From: Lutjanus erythropterus
Taxonomy: Eukaryota; Chordata; Actinopteri; Lutjaniformes; Lutjanidae
Direction of reading: 5' to 3'
NCBI GenBank assembly: GCA_020091685.1
Contig: CM034608.1
Span: 4,998,751 to 5,062,750, forward strand
DNA length: 64,000 nucleotides
Below the pieces are notes generated by a model. The model did not search any database. It was not told where the DNA came from and saw nothing but the letters and a program-made list of their open reading frames with translations. The position numbers were made by a program, and so were the translations under genes. This document shows positions 11,416 through 22,680 of this stretch, in pieces; position 1 is the stretch's first letter; each line of letters opens with the position of its first letter.

Positions 11416-11485
11416 TTTTTTTTGTAGTTGTTTTATGTCTCTGTGGTAGTTTGGGTCTCTTCATGGTCGTTTTGTGAGTTTTTGG
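11416..11485. repeat. Second block of the ~20-bp minisatellite
   Basis: Poly-T followed by three to four imperfect copies of the unit seen at 10790-10998. Confidence 0.7.
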
Positions 11486-11799
11486 AGTTCACTTTGAACA
11501 GACGCTCTGTTCCAGAGGCCTCCTGACACCTTTGGCTCCTGGGCCTGTGTCTAGTAGGCCTGTTCAGTAATCTATCCATGACTTTTCTCATTGTCCATCC
11601 TATGTTTTCACCCTCTGTCCATCCCTCTTGCCCCCCCACCCCTTCACCTTTTCCTGCTCACACCTCTCTCCCTCTATCTAACTCCTCCGCTTTTTGTTTT
11701 TGTTCTGTTTCCCCTTCACAATATTGAAAATGATGATCCTTGTTTCACTTTTCTAAAGTTGCTTTTTGACATAGGATGTAGGACGGAAGGATCACTCCC

Positions 11800-12055
11800 T
11801 ACTATATGCCCCTGGCTCTCAGTTTGTTTAACCGCACACCAGAACTGGTAACAATTAGCAATCGGGGACTGGATTAATTTGGTCGAAGTGACGCGGCGGG
11901 CGGGGCCCCGCCCCCTGCAGCGCGGCACTGTTTGCTCAGCTCGTGGACGGACGAGAGGGAAAGAAAAATACACTGGCTAATTATTTCAGATAATGCAATT
12001 AAGATATGCATATTTAGCATAAATTCCACAATGGAAATGTAGACGTCAGCAGATA
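11800..12055. promoter_or_regulatory. Conserved-element-like block, GC core with ATTA flanks
   Basis: Unique block with acaattagcaat and ggattaatttgg, then a GC-rich core (gcggggccccgccccc) and an AT-rich half with gcaattaagatatgcat. It is followed at 12064 by a (TG)n tract. Palindromic Sp1-like GC boxes and homeodomain/octamer-like words suggest a regulatory element, but there is no transcript evidence. Confidence 0.25.
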
Positions 12056-12061
12056 CACAGC

Positions 12062-12063
<2 letters not shown>

Positions 12064-12096
<33 letters not shown>
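12064..12096. repeat. (TG)n microsatellite
   Basis: Uninterrupted TG dinucleotides. Confidence 0.97.
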
Positions 12097-12099
<3 letters not shown>

Positions 12100-12186
12100 A
12101 GTGGTCTCTGGTGGCGGGTAGCTACATTAATCTCGCCCTGTTTTGGGTCTCATAACTACACAGAGGTTATAGTCTGTATCTGAACA

Positions 12187-12189
<3 letters not shown>

Positions 12190-12227
<38 letters not shown>
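12190..12227. repeat. (TG)n microsatellite
   Basis: Uninterrupted TG dinucleotides. Shorter CA and TG tracts follow at 12314-12328, 12371-12388, 12402-12416 and 12453-12470. Confidence 0.97.
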
Positions 12228-12229
<2 letters not shown>

Positions 12230-12644
12230 ACCTCGACTAAAAATAAGCACGTTTGAAATCTTAAAAAAATGTTTATTTATCTCTGTCATGCTCAGCTCTG
12301 CATACTCATTCCTACACACACACACACATTGTGTGCAGTAGGCCAGGTGCAGCAGTGTGTCTGTCCGCAATGTGTGTGTTTGTGTGTGTATAGTGGTTGG
12401 TCTGTGTGTGTGTGTCTGTACCTGCTACGCTAATGATCTGCAGCTGTCAGCAACACACACACACACACAGAGCGGAGAGAAGGAGGGGTGGAGAGAAATG
12501 GATGGGAAAATTAGAAAAAACAAGGAAAAGAAAAGAGAAGGAAAAAAGGAAAGGAGAGAGGGAACGAGACAGGAAAGAAATGAGAACATGATGAAAAAAG
12601 AAATGAAAGGAAAAGAAATACGGTTGGAAAAGTAAGAATAAAAA

Positions 12645-13173
12645 TGTCACATCCGTGGTCATGTCACTAGTTTTCCCTATTTTTCCTTGCCTTTTGCTTC
12701 CCTCGCCCCTCCCCCTGTCTGTCTCTCTGTGTTTCTGAGTTGTGGGCGTGGCAACTCCCTCATTCAACTCACCTGCTCTCTGCTGCTCACCTGAGAACCA
12801 CCCAGTAATCAACCCTGCAGTATAAAACACCAGCTCTGCTCTCCAGATCGCTGTGGCAGCCATTGTGGTAGTCACGCTTCAGGCTGCTTTGAATTGTGCT
12901 TGACTTTTTGCTCGTGTATTTTTTCGTGAATGCTTATCTTGTATTTCCTCTGCCATAGGATCGCTGCCTACCTACCTGCCCCTTCGTCCCTCGGCCGCGC
13001 TCCCAGCCAGCCAGACTCCTCCAACCTTGCTTGCTTCCCTGCCATCAGCACACTTCCCTCAGCCACCATCACCTGGATTTCCCCCTTTGTCATCGTGGCA
13101 ATAAAACCCCTTTTTTACCACTCCAATTCTGAGTTTGTATTCAGCGTTTGGGTTCACCTTGTTGAGTGCAACA
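12645..13173 (+). mobile_element. Solo LTR candidate (LTR retrotransposon or ERV-like)
   Basis: A 529-bp block starts TGTCACATCC and ends GAGTGCAACA, giving the TG...CA ends of an LTR, and is bordered on both sides by AAAA, a possible 4-bp target duplication. It contains a TATA box (tataaaa, 12821-12827) and, about 280 bp downstream, a polyadenylation signal (aataaa, 13100-13105). The last 40 bp ('gagtttgtattcagcgtttg' then 'ggttcacc') are like the 3' ends of fish Gypsy-type LTRs. No internal gag/pol sequence or second LTR is adjacent, so it would be a recombination-derived solo LTR. The duplication is low-complexity and weak evidence. Confidence 0.55.
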
Positions 13174-13440
13174 AAAAGAAAAAATAGTGGGGAAAAAAGT
13201 GAAAAATAAAGACATAGAAGAAAAGGGGAAAAAATATAGATGGACATAAATGAGGAGAGAGAAAGGGTGAAGGATTTTAGAAAAAACAGAAGGTTGGAGT
13301 AAAGGAAAGGAAGAGAGTACAAAAGTCTGAAGAAAATAAAGGAGAAAGGATGGGATGAGTGGATGGAATCAAGAGAAGCAGAAAAGTAACTGATGAAAAA
13401 AGGAGACACAAAGGAGAGGAGGAAGACAAGGGGAGGGAAT
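13174..13440. repeat. Purine-rich (GA/AAAG) low-complexity tract
   Basis: Strong purine strand bias. The minus-strand Phe/Ser/Leu-rich open frames here arise from it and are not genes. A matching purine tract at 12470-12630 lies on the other side of the LTR candidate, so the LTR probably inserted into one long purine tract. Confidence 0.75.
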
Positions 13441-13469
13441 TGTTGGCATCCGTCCAAATCGCAGCCTCT

Positions 13470-13640
13470 TCCTCTCCTCCGTTCTGGTTTGAATACTGCT
13501 GCATGTCATTAGAGCTGCCAATCAACAGCTGCTAACGCTCTGCTGCAGCGTGCAGCTCCATGCAGGCCGACAGCTGCAGCCGACGCCTCGGGGTCCTAAA
13601 TGGGCTTCACCCGCAGGACTCCGAGAGTAGACTTTTTAAG
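13470..13640. promoter_or_regulatory. Conserved-element-like GC-richer block
   Basis: Unique block rich in cagctgc E-box-like words (13525-13575) and containing gcatgtcattagagctgccaat (first 20 bases or so). It stands out from the purine-rich left flank. Suggestive only. Confidence 0.2.
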
Positions 13641-13644
13641 GTAA

Positions 13645-14660
13645 CCTGCCTGATAAGGTCAGCGGGTCCTGACCAAAAAGAAGGCTCTGATGCTAGCGAG
13701 GCTATGAGGATTCAGGTAAGAAAGATTTAACCAAAAAGTAAAATTACATAAAAGTATAAGATGAAGATGCAGGTGAGAATATAAAAACTAAGTAAGTAAA
13801 AACAAATTGCACAATAGTCCATCTTGCTCTCAGGTTTACAGTCAATACAGGTGACCTTGTGTCTTTGCCTCTAATTACTGGCAATTTGCTTAACTTGCAT
13901 GTTTCATTTGCACAGCAGAAACTTGTGAGGAACTAGGGTTGGGTTCCTATGCAACCAGTACCTCCCAGACTGAATCACAACGAAGATTGCTGTGCCTCAT
14001 TTTCTGCTTCTTTTTAAATAAAAGCCCAAACAACACCCAGCCCATGAAAACCCCAACTGGCTAGTTTCTCTAATATTCTTAATTGTTGATAAAAAAAAAA
14101 ACTTAATTCACTGTAAGCTTGGAGAGGTGTAATTAGGAGCATCACTAAAAACATCTGAGGACAACTGCACTAACCTGTGTTAAAGAATACCTGTTACTTG
14201 ACATCATCTCTCAAAGAAATACAAAAGCTTATTTTTTGATATTTGATGTTAGTTTTCTCCTTTTCCCTAGTAAAAATTCCATTCCATCAAGTATTCTAAA
14301 ATTCATTCATTAATGTGTTGAGAAAGCAAAGCAAAAGAAAACAATAAATCTCAAATTCATAACATACAGAGAAGATATAATTTGAGTCTGAAACATCTTC
14401 ACAGTGGCAAAATGCCAAAATTAGGCTAATTGATGATGCTGAAAGTCAGACTCTGAACTATGGACATGAGAATTCTTTGCGTGAGAACTGGTGCAGCTCA
14501 GAAAGCCCTGGGCCCTCAGCTTGCTGGCTGTCTTTGCAAGAAAACTAGAAGTTGCTAAAAGTCTCTTAAGAGTCACCAAATCTAGCTAGAAAGCAATGTG
14601 TTCTCACACTTAAACAACTGAAGAAGTTGACTGCCAAAATGACATTCTTGACCATTGGAA
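13645..14660. other. Unannotated AT-rich stretch
   Basis: No supported gene or recognised repeat. Confidence 0.4.
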
Positions 14661-14679
14661 AGTACCAGTGACAGGCATA

Positions 14680-14930
14680 CCAGACCTTTGTTGTACTGGA
14701 CCTTTGTTGAACTGGACCTACGTCTTTTTGGACCTTTGTTGTACCAGAACTGTCACAATGGACCTTAATCTTGCTGGACCTTTGTTATGGATCTTAGTCA
14801 TACTGGACCTTTGTCGCACGACTTTAATCTTGCTGGACTTTTGTTACACTGGACATTTGTCATACTGGACGTTTGTTTTGCTGGACCTTTGTTCCACTGC
14901 ACCTGCATCGTCCTGGACTTTTGACATCTG
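14680..14930. repeat. Degenerate minisatellite, ~16-bp unit
   Basis: About fifteen imperfect copies of a unit close to tactggacctttgt, with variants ctggacttttgtt and tggaccttaatctt. The open plus-strand frame (Thr-Gly-Leu-Cys-Trp-like repeats) is a by-product of the array. Confidence 0.85.
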
Positions 14931-14944
14931 GTTGATGTTGTAAA

Positions 14945-15165
14945 ATGTTCAGTTTGGTTAGGTTTAGGCATAAAGAAAAGATCATGGTTTGTTTTAAAAA
15001 GTACATTATTAGTAAGTAAAGTACACTTCCTTAAAAACTTAAAAGAAGTCACAGTTGACTTTGGGTTTCAGAGGAACTGCTGTGTCCTGGGTGAAACTCA
15101 GTGTTTGACCCATCCATCCAGCCCAACCTCCTCCATACACAGACTTTGTCACTCTATACACTACG
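14945..15165 (+). repeat. Dispersed repeat ('gttaggtttaggcataaag' type)
   Basis: Begins 'tggttaggtttaggcataaa' with 'agatcatggttt', and ends with 'tgtttgacccatccatccag'. The first half is also present at 20155-20215 and the second half at about 61470-61560, showing a family with several truncated copies in this window. Confidence 0.5.
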
Positions 15166-15179
15166 TCAACTGACATCCT

Positions 15180-16440
15180 CCTTTGTTCCAATCATAATTA
15201 CTACAGCCACAAGAGGCTGTCGCCTAACCAAATGTAAACATGGCTCATAGTAAGCTACATGGACGGTCCATATGGATGTTTTTCTGGTGAGGACAGCCTG
15301 TGAGAATGTGGCTGAAGTGGCAAAAGTGCTGAGAAGCTGCATTGATAGCAGGGGAGGTTCAAATCTGGTCTGTATCTTTGAAAACAAAACGTATCTTGCA
15401 AGGAAGAGAATTTTATGATACCCACCAAATTTTACTCCTCACCTCACAATAGAACCAGTCATCATGGGCAAGAGTTTATGTTTCACCTGCACTACCTCCA
15501 AATGATTAAATTAAATTTGATAGCCTATTTCTTCAGTTCAAGAAATACTTTTGTTGTCTTTATATAGCAAAAGTATTTCAGCACCAAACTGGGTTTGTTT
15601 CCCACCTGTCCATTACCATCTTCTTCTATGCACTTTCCTTCAGTGCTATTATTGTACACTAATATGTGATTAAAGTTTAATTGTGTGGTGCAGGGAGTAT
15701 GGTAAAAAAATTGACTTTTTAATAGTTTTCACAACTGGATTACATCTAGCTACTGATTTTCTTGAGTATCATATTAAATATAATTAAATTTTATGAAACC
15801 CAGAGAATATCTGGGAATTATCCAAACTCCTCACAGAAACAGAAGACAGTGAATTTCCTGGCTAGTTTTAGGTTTTCATTCTGTCTAATGAAACAAACCA
15901 GACTGCGAAACCTCAGTTTTAAGCCATTTAGACAGCATATCTTTAAATTACTGTATCATTTTCCTTCTTACTGTAAGATGAGCATTCGCTGGATTCAGTA
16001 GATGACCAATGGTTCAACAGCCACCAAAAACAATAACTTGTGTGCCTGAAAATATTTCTCTCTGAAACATCTGCCTTACAGTTGATCAGTAGAATTTCAG
16101 TGGGGATATTTGTTTTGTCTTTTGTTCTGCTGTGACCAGAGACCTACCTGTCATCTATAGGCCTAGAGGGGTGTGTGTGCATGTGCGTGTGTGTGTGGTT
16201 TCCATGACTCTTTCAGTTGAATGTGAATCTGTTAACAAAGTCTTAAGTCTCTCTCGGTGTGTTTTGTTCTGTCACAGGATCAGAGAGCTCAGGTCCAACA
16301 GTATCGGCCACGTCTCTAATTAGCGACTGTGTTGTGGAGCTGATAAAAGTTATTAGTGCTGTAATGGAACTGAGTGTAGGACTGAGCCCAGTCTCCAATA
16401 CAGATCACTCACCTGCCTTATCAACAGGCTGCTAATGAGA
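15180..16440. other. Unannotated unique sequence
   Basis: No supported gene. A short TG-rich patch lies at 16167-16198. Confidence 0.4.
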
Positions 16441-16442
16441 GT

Positions 16443-16443
<1 letters not shown>

Positions 16444-16506
<63 letters not shown>

Positions 16507-16518
16507 TACACACACACT
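16444..16518. repeat. Long (CA)n microsatellite
   Basis: About 29 uninterrupted CA dinucleotides, then an interrupted continuation. Confidence 0.97.
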
Positions 16519-16779
16519 TGTTTTACTATATTCGTCAGGACCCGTCAATAATATGATGCATTCCCTAGCCCAGTGTTTCTCAACTTTTCACACCTCGTAC
16601 GACCTCAGTTTTTCTTAGAAACACATAATACATGTTAGAAGAGAATGAAAACGTGAAAAGACTGATTACCATTTAGTACTGAATTGTGGAGTTAGACCTG
16701 TAAACTGTTGTTGACTTTTTGGGCGGACCTGAAACATGGCTCGGTGATGTGCCGGAGCCATGGTCCCCCTAACACTATA

Positions 16780-16792
16780 TAAGCCCCACGAG
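16780..16792 (+). promoter_or_regulatory. TATA-box-like site
   Basis: The sequence actatataagccc matches a strong vertebrate TATA box. It lies in a locally GC-rich block (16690-16920) bounded by tgttgttg and caacaaccc. That could be the U3/R part of a short LTR or of a transposon promoter. No coding sequence follows downstream. Confidence 0.3.
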
Positions 16793-16919
16793 CCAACACA
16801 CAAAAACACCGCCTCCCCCCTCCCCTCACCTCCCTAGCAGAGTTACCAACATACCTTTAGCAAGGCCTTCGCTCCCAGTCAGCTCAGCAGTTCACTTCAT
16901 TTCCAACAACCCAACATAG

Positions 16920-19320
16920 AAGAAAAAAAAATTGTCACCATCCTCTGGCGGCACTAACATGTCTGGACATGTCCAGTAAAGCTGCTAAATGGAAAGTAAA
17001 TTAAATGGAGTGCAAACTTATAACACACATTTATTGTTTCTTCACATGATCTTTACAATACAGTAGCTTAGGCCTACTATTCAGTAATAGACAGTTAACA
17101 CAGTTAGCAAGTTTATTTCTAATAGGAAAATTATTAATTGTTAAATGTCGTTAGACCTCAGCCAAACCACCTTCATGGTAAGGCAGTCGCTTACTGCCTA
17201 CTGACATGTAGCAGGCTGATACTGAAACTAAAAATATTACAGGGAAGACAATATTTACTTTAACTTAAAAACCAAAATCAAAATAACTATTTCCCTCTGG
17301 TCTGTAATGCTTTTTTAATCATCTAGATAGTTTTGGTTTGAGTTGCAGAGTTTTGGAGATATCGGCTGTAGAGATATCTGCCTTCTCTCCAAAACATGGG
17401 GCTATATTGTGCCCTAAGCACCAAAAAAATACTTTAAAAAAATCTCAAAACCAGTGTCTCCTTCCATAAATCTTGACCTGGTTACTCAAGATACTCCAGA
17501 GCTTGTTGTGAGCAGTTTCATATAGGAACTACTTTCTTTGTGGAGTAGAATCTATCAGAAATACTTTAGAATAATAAAAAAAACGGTTTGTAAATCTTTT
17601 TATTGTGCAGTAAACAGAAGCATATTTTTTATCCAGATGTTTGGGAAAGTCTTTCTGAATTACCTTCAGAACAGCTATAAGGTTTTCTCACAGATCAGCA
17701 GCTGACTGAAATGTCATGCTTGTACATGGGAATCATGTTCTCTGTATAATCTAGACTCAGGTAGTTTCATAGAACATTTAAAGGAAAAATAAGATTTGTA
17801 CAAAAACATTGAATAAAGTAGGTTTAAATTCCACAGCAGTTTGGACACGAAGCAGAACCTTTAACCTCTGACCATTCAACATTTCTTTAAGATGACTATG
17901 TTCTCTCACACACCTGCTTCACACTGCAGGAAAAATAAACGTGAAGAGAAAAAGACAAAAACGTAACGTCACCAGTGGTCAGATTTAAATCTGATACCCC
18001 CATTCATCACAGCAAAGTTTTCCAGACTGGGAAACCCAAACGTCAAAATACTGGGACAGGAAGAATGTCTGTTGTCCTGGCAACCCGGTAAATATTTAAG
18101 GATGTGGGGAGCTTGTCCAGCTGGTGAACTGGTGACTGAGGGCTCTGTCTCACCCTCCTGACCTCTGTCTGTCTGTCTTTTCACCTGTCTATCTGTTAGC
18201 CCTCTAGTTTCTTTCCCGCCATCACCTGGATCTTTTTTTTTGTTTTGTTTTTTTGCTAGATCAGTGAGCTTTAGAAAAAAGCAGAAAAATGACTAAAATG
18301 AAACAGAAACCTAAGTTACTTGCTACTTTGGTTGCCTCATCTTATGCCAAAATGAAGTCTCAAACAAAAGCATTAAGCTCTTATCAGAATAATCTGTCTG
18401 ATCTTCTGTGTCCTTCTGCAAACGGACACGGATCCGTTCATCAACTGGTCATTTTTGACTTTTTCCTTTTACTTGTAGCTTTAGTCTCATTTGCATCAAT
18501 ATGTTACTGAGCTATCGTATTATATCTAATGTAGCCTATACTGAAAACCCTCATTCTTTTAATACTAAATTCAGCTAGATGCTAAGATTTCAACCATTTT
18601 CTGATGTTAAGGTTAATCAGCTAGCTTGCTAAGTGTGTCAGTATTGACGATCCAGGAAGGTGAACCGATGGTTGCTGGCTTAAGTCTAATTCACATACAA
18701 GTAAAGGTGGAAAAACAAGGAACCTGTGCTGTGTGTTGGTCAGTGCAGTACTGAACTTTGCTACATCGCTTATTGCTAGCAGTAGATGGCTGTGTTTCAC
18801 AGTCTAAAGCAGTCTCATGGTAGTCACTTGGTAGCTACACATGTATGCTGATATTTTGCCAAGCAAGTAAATTTTTTTTGTCTAATCCCAGTTCGAGGCA
18901 CATTTGTTATTGTACAGTTATTGAAATTCCTGTGGGAGTAGCCACATTAGCTCTGCAACAAGTTTAACAGGTAAACCTATAAATTAAGCACTCAAACAAC
19001 ATAAAACTTACAGTTTCCAAGTTTGAAGTCAGGTCACAAACAGTTTAGTGATTCATCCTTGGGGCTGAACCATGATGGACCTTCATATTTCTTATAGCAT
19101 TGATCCACTCATTTAAAACGCATTGAAGACGTGACCAATAGTGGATTTTGCAGCTCCTCGCTCTCCCTAGCAGTTTGTCAATAGCACAGCATTTCGAAAT
19201 TTGGGGTGTCGCGACAGCCCTACTAGCAGCTGCTGCACACCACATGATCAACACAAGTCTTTTCTGATTTGCTCTTGTTCTGTCTTAATTCAAAAACCCA
19301 CTGTGACAAAAACCACTACA
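16920..19320. other. Unannotated AT-rich stretch
   Basis: No supported gene or recognised repeat. The open frame at 18289-18510 has no recognisable domain. Confidence 0.4.
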
Positions 19321-19341
19321 AAGTTTAAGAAGTAAATCGTC

Positions 19342-19956
19342 AATCTCCAATATTATAGGCAAAGAAATTCCGATGCGCCCGGAGATCTGTATTCTAGGAG
19401 TTATCCCAGAAACTGTGACCCTGAGAACTCATGAAAGTAAGCTGTTGAACCTCTGTCTCATACATAGGACGCGTCTTATTGCTAGACATTGGAAAAGTGT
19501 CCACTGTCCATCGCTGAATCTATGGTTTGCTGAACTCTCCTCTTGCATAGCTGTTGAAAGGCTTACATATACAATCAAAAGAAAGAGTCATATCTTCCAT
19601 ATGATATGGGATTCATTTCTCAACTTTTTGGAATCAAGACCTGATATCCCATCAAATTAAGCTGTAGCACTTACACAGTGAGACCATGCCCCCTTTTTTT
19701 TTAAATGATATGTAGATATGTAATGTGCTCATGAATGTAGACAAGTAATTTATTTATTGTAATTGTTAGTATTATTTGTCAACTGTTATTGTTTTGTTAT
19801 TTATCATCAATGATGTCACAGAATTCATAGGTGGTCGGGTGGAGGGAGGGAGGGTTATGTCATTCAAGGGAATCCCATAATGTAACCAATTTATCCTGAA
19901 AAGAGATGTTTTGTGTTAAAAGTTGAAAATTAATAAAGAAATGTATTTAAAAAAAA
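19342..19956 (+). mobile_element. 5'-truncated L1-like LINE insertion with poly-A
   Basis: A 615-bp insert is flanked by a perfect 15-bp direct duplication, aagaagtaaatcgtc (19327-19341 and 19957-19971), and ends in a run of A. Its plus strand is open from the 5' junction to a TAA at 19658-19660. The translation matches the extreme C-terminus of L1/Tx1-clade ORF2 proteins: 'EIPMRPEICILGVIP', then 'LIARHWKS', 'LNLWFAEL', 'ERLTYTIK' and 'WDSFLNFLES'. About 295 bp of 3' UTR follow. The 5' truncation, target-site duplication and A tail are hallmarks of target-primed reverse transcription. The intact C-terminal frame and perfect duplication indicate a recent event. Confidence 0.9.
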
Positions 19957-19971
19957 AAGAAGTAAATCGTC

Positions 19972-20680
19972 CACTTAATAAGTCTATACATGGCCAACAC
20001 GATCATACTCCCAACTCACCAAATATGGCTGCTTGGTCAGTGGCTCTACGCCTCAATGCTGTTGGTAACCCTCTAGCATAACTTTTGCAAGTGCAGGGCT
20101 CTATGATCAAGTTATCAATAATCAATACACAGCATTCACATAGGCAACAAAACTTCTTGGTTAAGTTTAGGAAAAGATCAGGGTTGGGTTGCAATGTGTG
20201 CCTCAGTTACATGAGTTCACGTAACTTATGTAGGCTAAGCAGTGAATCAGAGAAACCATACCTCTGCACAACACCAGATTTTGAGTGAATACAGCCAAAG
20301 TGATCCTCCGTCTGCTCTGCCTGTGTGTGTCTCTGTGTGTAAAACTCTCAGCTCTCAGCAGAGGAATGAGACACATAGTTGATGGAACCATTGGTTGCAA
20401 CATTTTTACATTCCCGATATTGAAACCTGCATGCAGCACTGGAGTCTGCACGCCACTGCCAAACAGGCTGAAGGCCAGAAGCGTCCTGAGCACAGCAAAA
20501 AATGAGAAAATGCATCATTTCCTTTACACAGACTTTATTCTAGGCTAAAAGATGTTATGTGGAAAGAAAGTGTAACGGGAAAAAATATTTCCCACAATGA
20601 AGGAGGATGACCAACGCTGTCTCTCCCTCTGATTTCACTGATACGTCTCTCTGTCTCAGTCCACAGCAGCTGCTTCAACT
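19972..20680. other. Unannotated sequence with a short dispersed repeat
   Basis: The 20155-20215 part resembles the repeat at 14945 ('ggttaagtttaggaaaagat'). The minus-strand frame at 20203-20493 has a hydrophobic start but no recognisable family, and is not called. Confidence 0.35.
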
Positions 20681-20689
20681 CCACTACTC

Positions 20690-20726
20690 CAGTGTGTGTG
20701 TGCATGAGTGTGTGTGTGTGTGTGCA
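20690..20726. repeat. Interrupted (TG)n microsatellite
   Basis: TG dinucleotides with 'cat' interruptions. Confidence 0.85.
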
Positions 20727-21284
20727 TGTGTGAGGGATCAGATAACAGAGCATATTTTCTCACCAGCTGACTGTATGGGAAATGGATTATCCTAAAACCT
20801 GCAGGTTTACATTTCATTACATTTCCGCCTTAAAGCCACAACTCCCAATATATCACAGCGTGAGACACACAGTTCACTCAGGGCTAAAGACCACTGACTG
20901 GTTATGTGTGGTTGAGTTCTTAAAAGTGAGTTTGATATCTGCATGCACAAATACAGGCACTTTATGGAAGGAGCAGTATGATGAAAATGCAAATGTAATT
21001 GTCATTATTGTTGTTTTTCATTGTAAAGTTCGTTTATTTCAGCCACTTGGTGGCAGGATGCTTCACAGAAAGCTTACAGACACACACAGTCTGACATCAG
21101 CATGTTACAAAGTTTGCTAATGGTGAGTCAGACAAATGTATGTACTTGTAAAATCATCATCCCATTAAAGCTGTGTTTGTGCCCACCTAATTACTATAAA
21201 AGTCCAACACACAATCTCTTTTTTTTAAGCTCTGGTTTGGTCTCCACCAACTCCTGTGAAAAATATCAGAATTTTTAATTTCCA

Positions 21285-22097
21285 GGGGCCATATTCACAA
21301 AGCTTCTTAGTGATGCAATTCTGAAATAAATCTTAGAATTGTGAAAAGATTGTGTAAAGAATTTCCCCTCAAAGTTAAGAGTAGATCCTGGTAAAGATTA
21401 TTCACAAAGCATCGCAGCCCCTGAAAGATCTTGTGAAAAACTGTTAGGAGGAGGGAGGAGTTTCAACTTTTAACTGCTACTTTTAACTTTTCAACTGTTT
21501 CAGAGTTTCTTAAGCAAAGGAGAAACTTAATTTATATAACACTTTTATTAATGTTACAAAGTGTTTTACAGAAGAAAATAAAAAAAATGGGCATAGCATG
21601 CTCTCCCTGTTAATATCAATATGTTAAGTATTAAAATTACCAGATGGTAAATAAACATAAAGAAATAAATATTACATAAATATAACAACTATCAGCACGT
21701 GGAAAGGCTACTGCTCAAGTACAACCATCTTTTTAAACTTTTTCTCAGCTACTTTTAAAGTCTGGCTTCAAATGTATTCATTCTTCAGATGTTCTTAAAT
21801 AATATTCATAATTATGCCATTACTTAACAGACTAAATCTTTTTGATTTTACTGTCCATTCTATACCCATTGTCATAAGAGTGCATTTTTTCCGTCTTTTT
21901 TGGATCAACCAATCACATTCTTTCATGACTCATAATTAGCAACAGCCTCAACCACAACTCCTCACTGAGATGAAAGTTTCTGTCCTCTTCTTGCTCACAG
22001 TTGCTCTGAGAGTTTTCCTAAATCACTCCTAAGCTAGGACTTAACTAAGTTATGACTTCTCTGAGAATTTTCGTAGAATATTTGTGAATACAGGCCA
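21285..22097. mobile_element. Non-autonomous TIR DNA transposon (0.8 kb)
   Basis: The left end reads ggggccatattcacaaagct. The right end, on the opposite strand, reads gtggcctgtattcacaaata, giving imperfect terminal inverted repeats of about 20 bp. The 'ggggcc-tattcacaaag' start is a type frequent in fish Harbinger/ISL2EU-like non-autonomous elements. The interior is AT-rich with no transposase. Flanking CA dinucleotides on both sides could be a very short target duplication. Superfamily assignment is uncertain. Confidence 0.6.
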
Positions 22098-22284
22098 CAG
22101 TGTTCCACTTTCCACACCAGCCAGTCCTGTAACTTGTCTGTTGCAGGTCAGTGTATTGGGTTAATCTGACCTTGAACCTGACCTGACCTTAATCTGACCT
22201 GAACTGTACAATGAAAAGTGTTGTATAACCAAAACTGTGAGCTAAAACAGGCTAAAAAGCTCATGAGTATTCTTATTTCTACTC

Positions 22285-22680
22285 CACTACAGTTCACAAG
22301 AAAATATTGCACTTTTTACTCCACTACATTTATTTGATGACTTTAGTTATGATTTACTTTATAGAATACCATTATTGATACAAAATATTATCAAGAAATA
22401 AAATATTATGTACTATAAATTAAGCTACACAGCAGAATATAAGGTAATTCAAAATATCCCAGAACTTAACCAGCTGCAACAATGTTATAACAGTAATATG
22501 CACATTAATATTAATGATTATAATCCAACAATGTAAAACATATAAATGATTCTATGATGGGTCATTCTGCAGAAGGGGTACTTTTGCTGTTTAAGTATAT
22601 TTTCATGCTAATACTTTTACTTAATTAAAATGTTGAATGCTGGAACTGAATCCTGGTCATGAAATAGTTTGCAGTTGCAG
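22285..22680. repeat. Dispersed repeat ('actccactacatttatttga' type)
   Basis: Contains 'tttttactccactacattta' with 'tttgatgactttagtt' and 'acttttacttaattaaaatg', in the order found in an abundant teleost non-autonomous element. Related words occur at 42640-42740 and 48965-49100. Confidence 0.5.

Noticed and set aside
12447..12875. 142-codon minus-strand frame rich in Phe/Ser/Leu
   Set aside because: Its body is the complement of a purine tract and its start lies in the LTR candidate; there is no family resemblance.
13059..13525. Hydrophobic minus-strand frames resembling membrane proteins
   Set aside because: They arise from AAAG/GGAA-type low-complexity DNA; hydrophobicity follows from TTC/CTT codons.
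20203..20493. Minus-strand frame with a hydrophobic N-terminus suggesting a signal peptide
   Set aside because: No homology is recognised, the frame overlaps TG-rich sequence, and there are no supporting splice sites.
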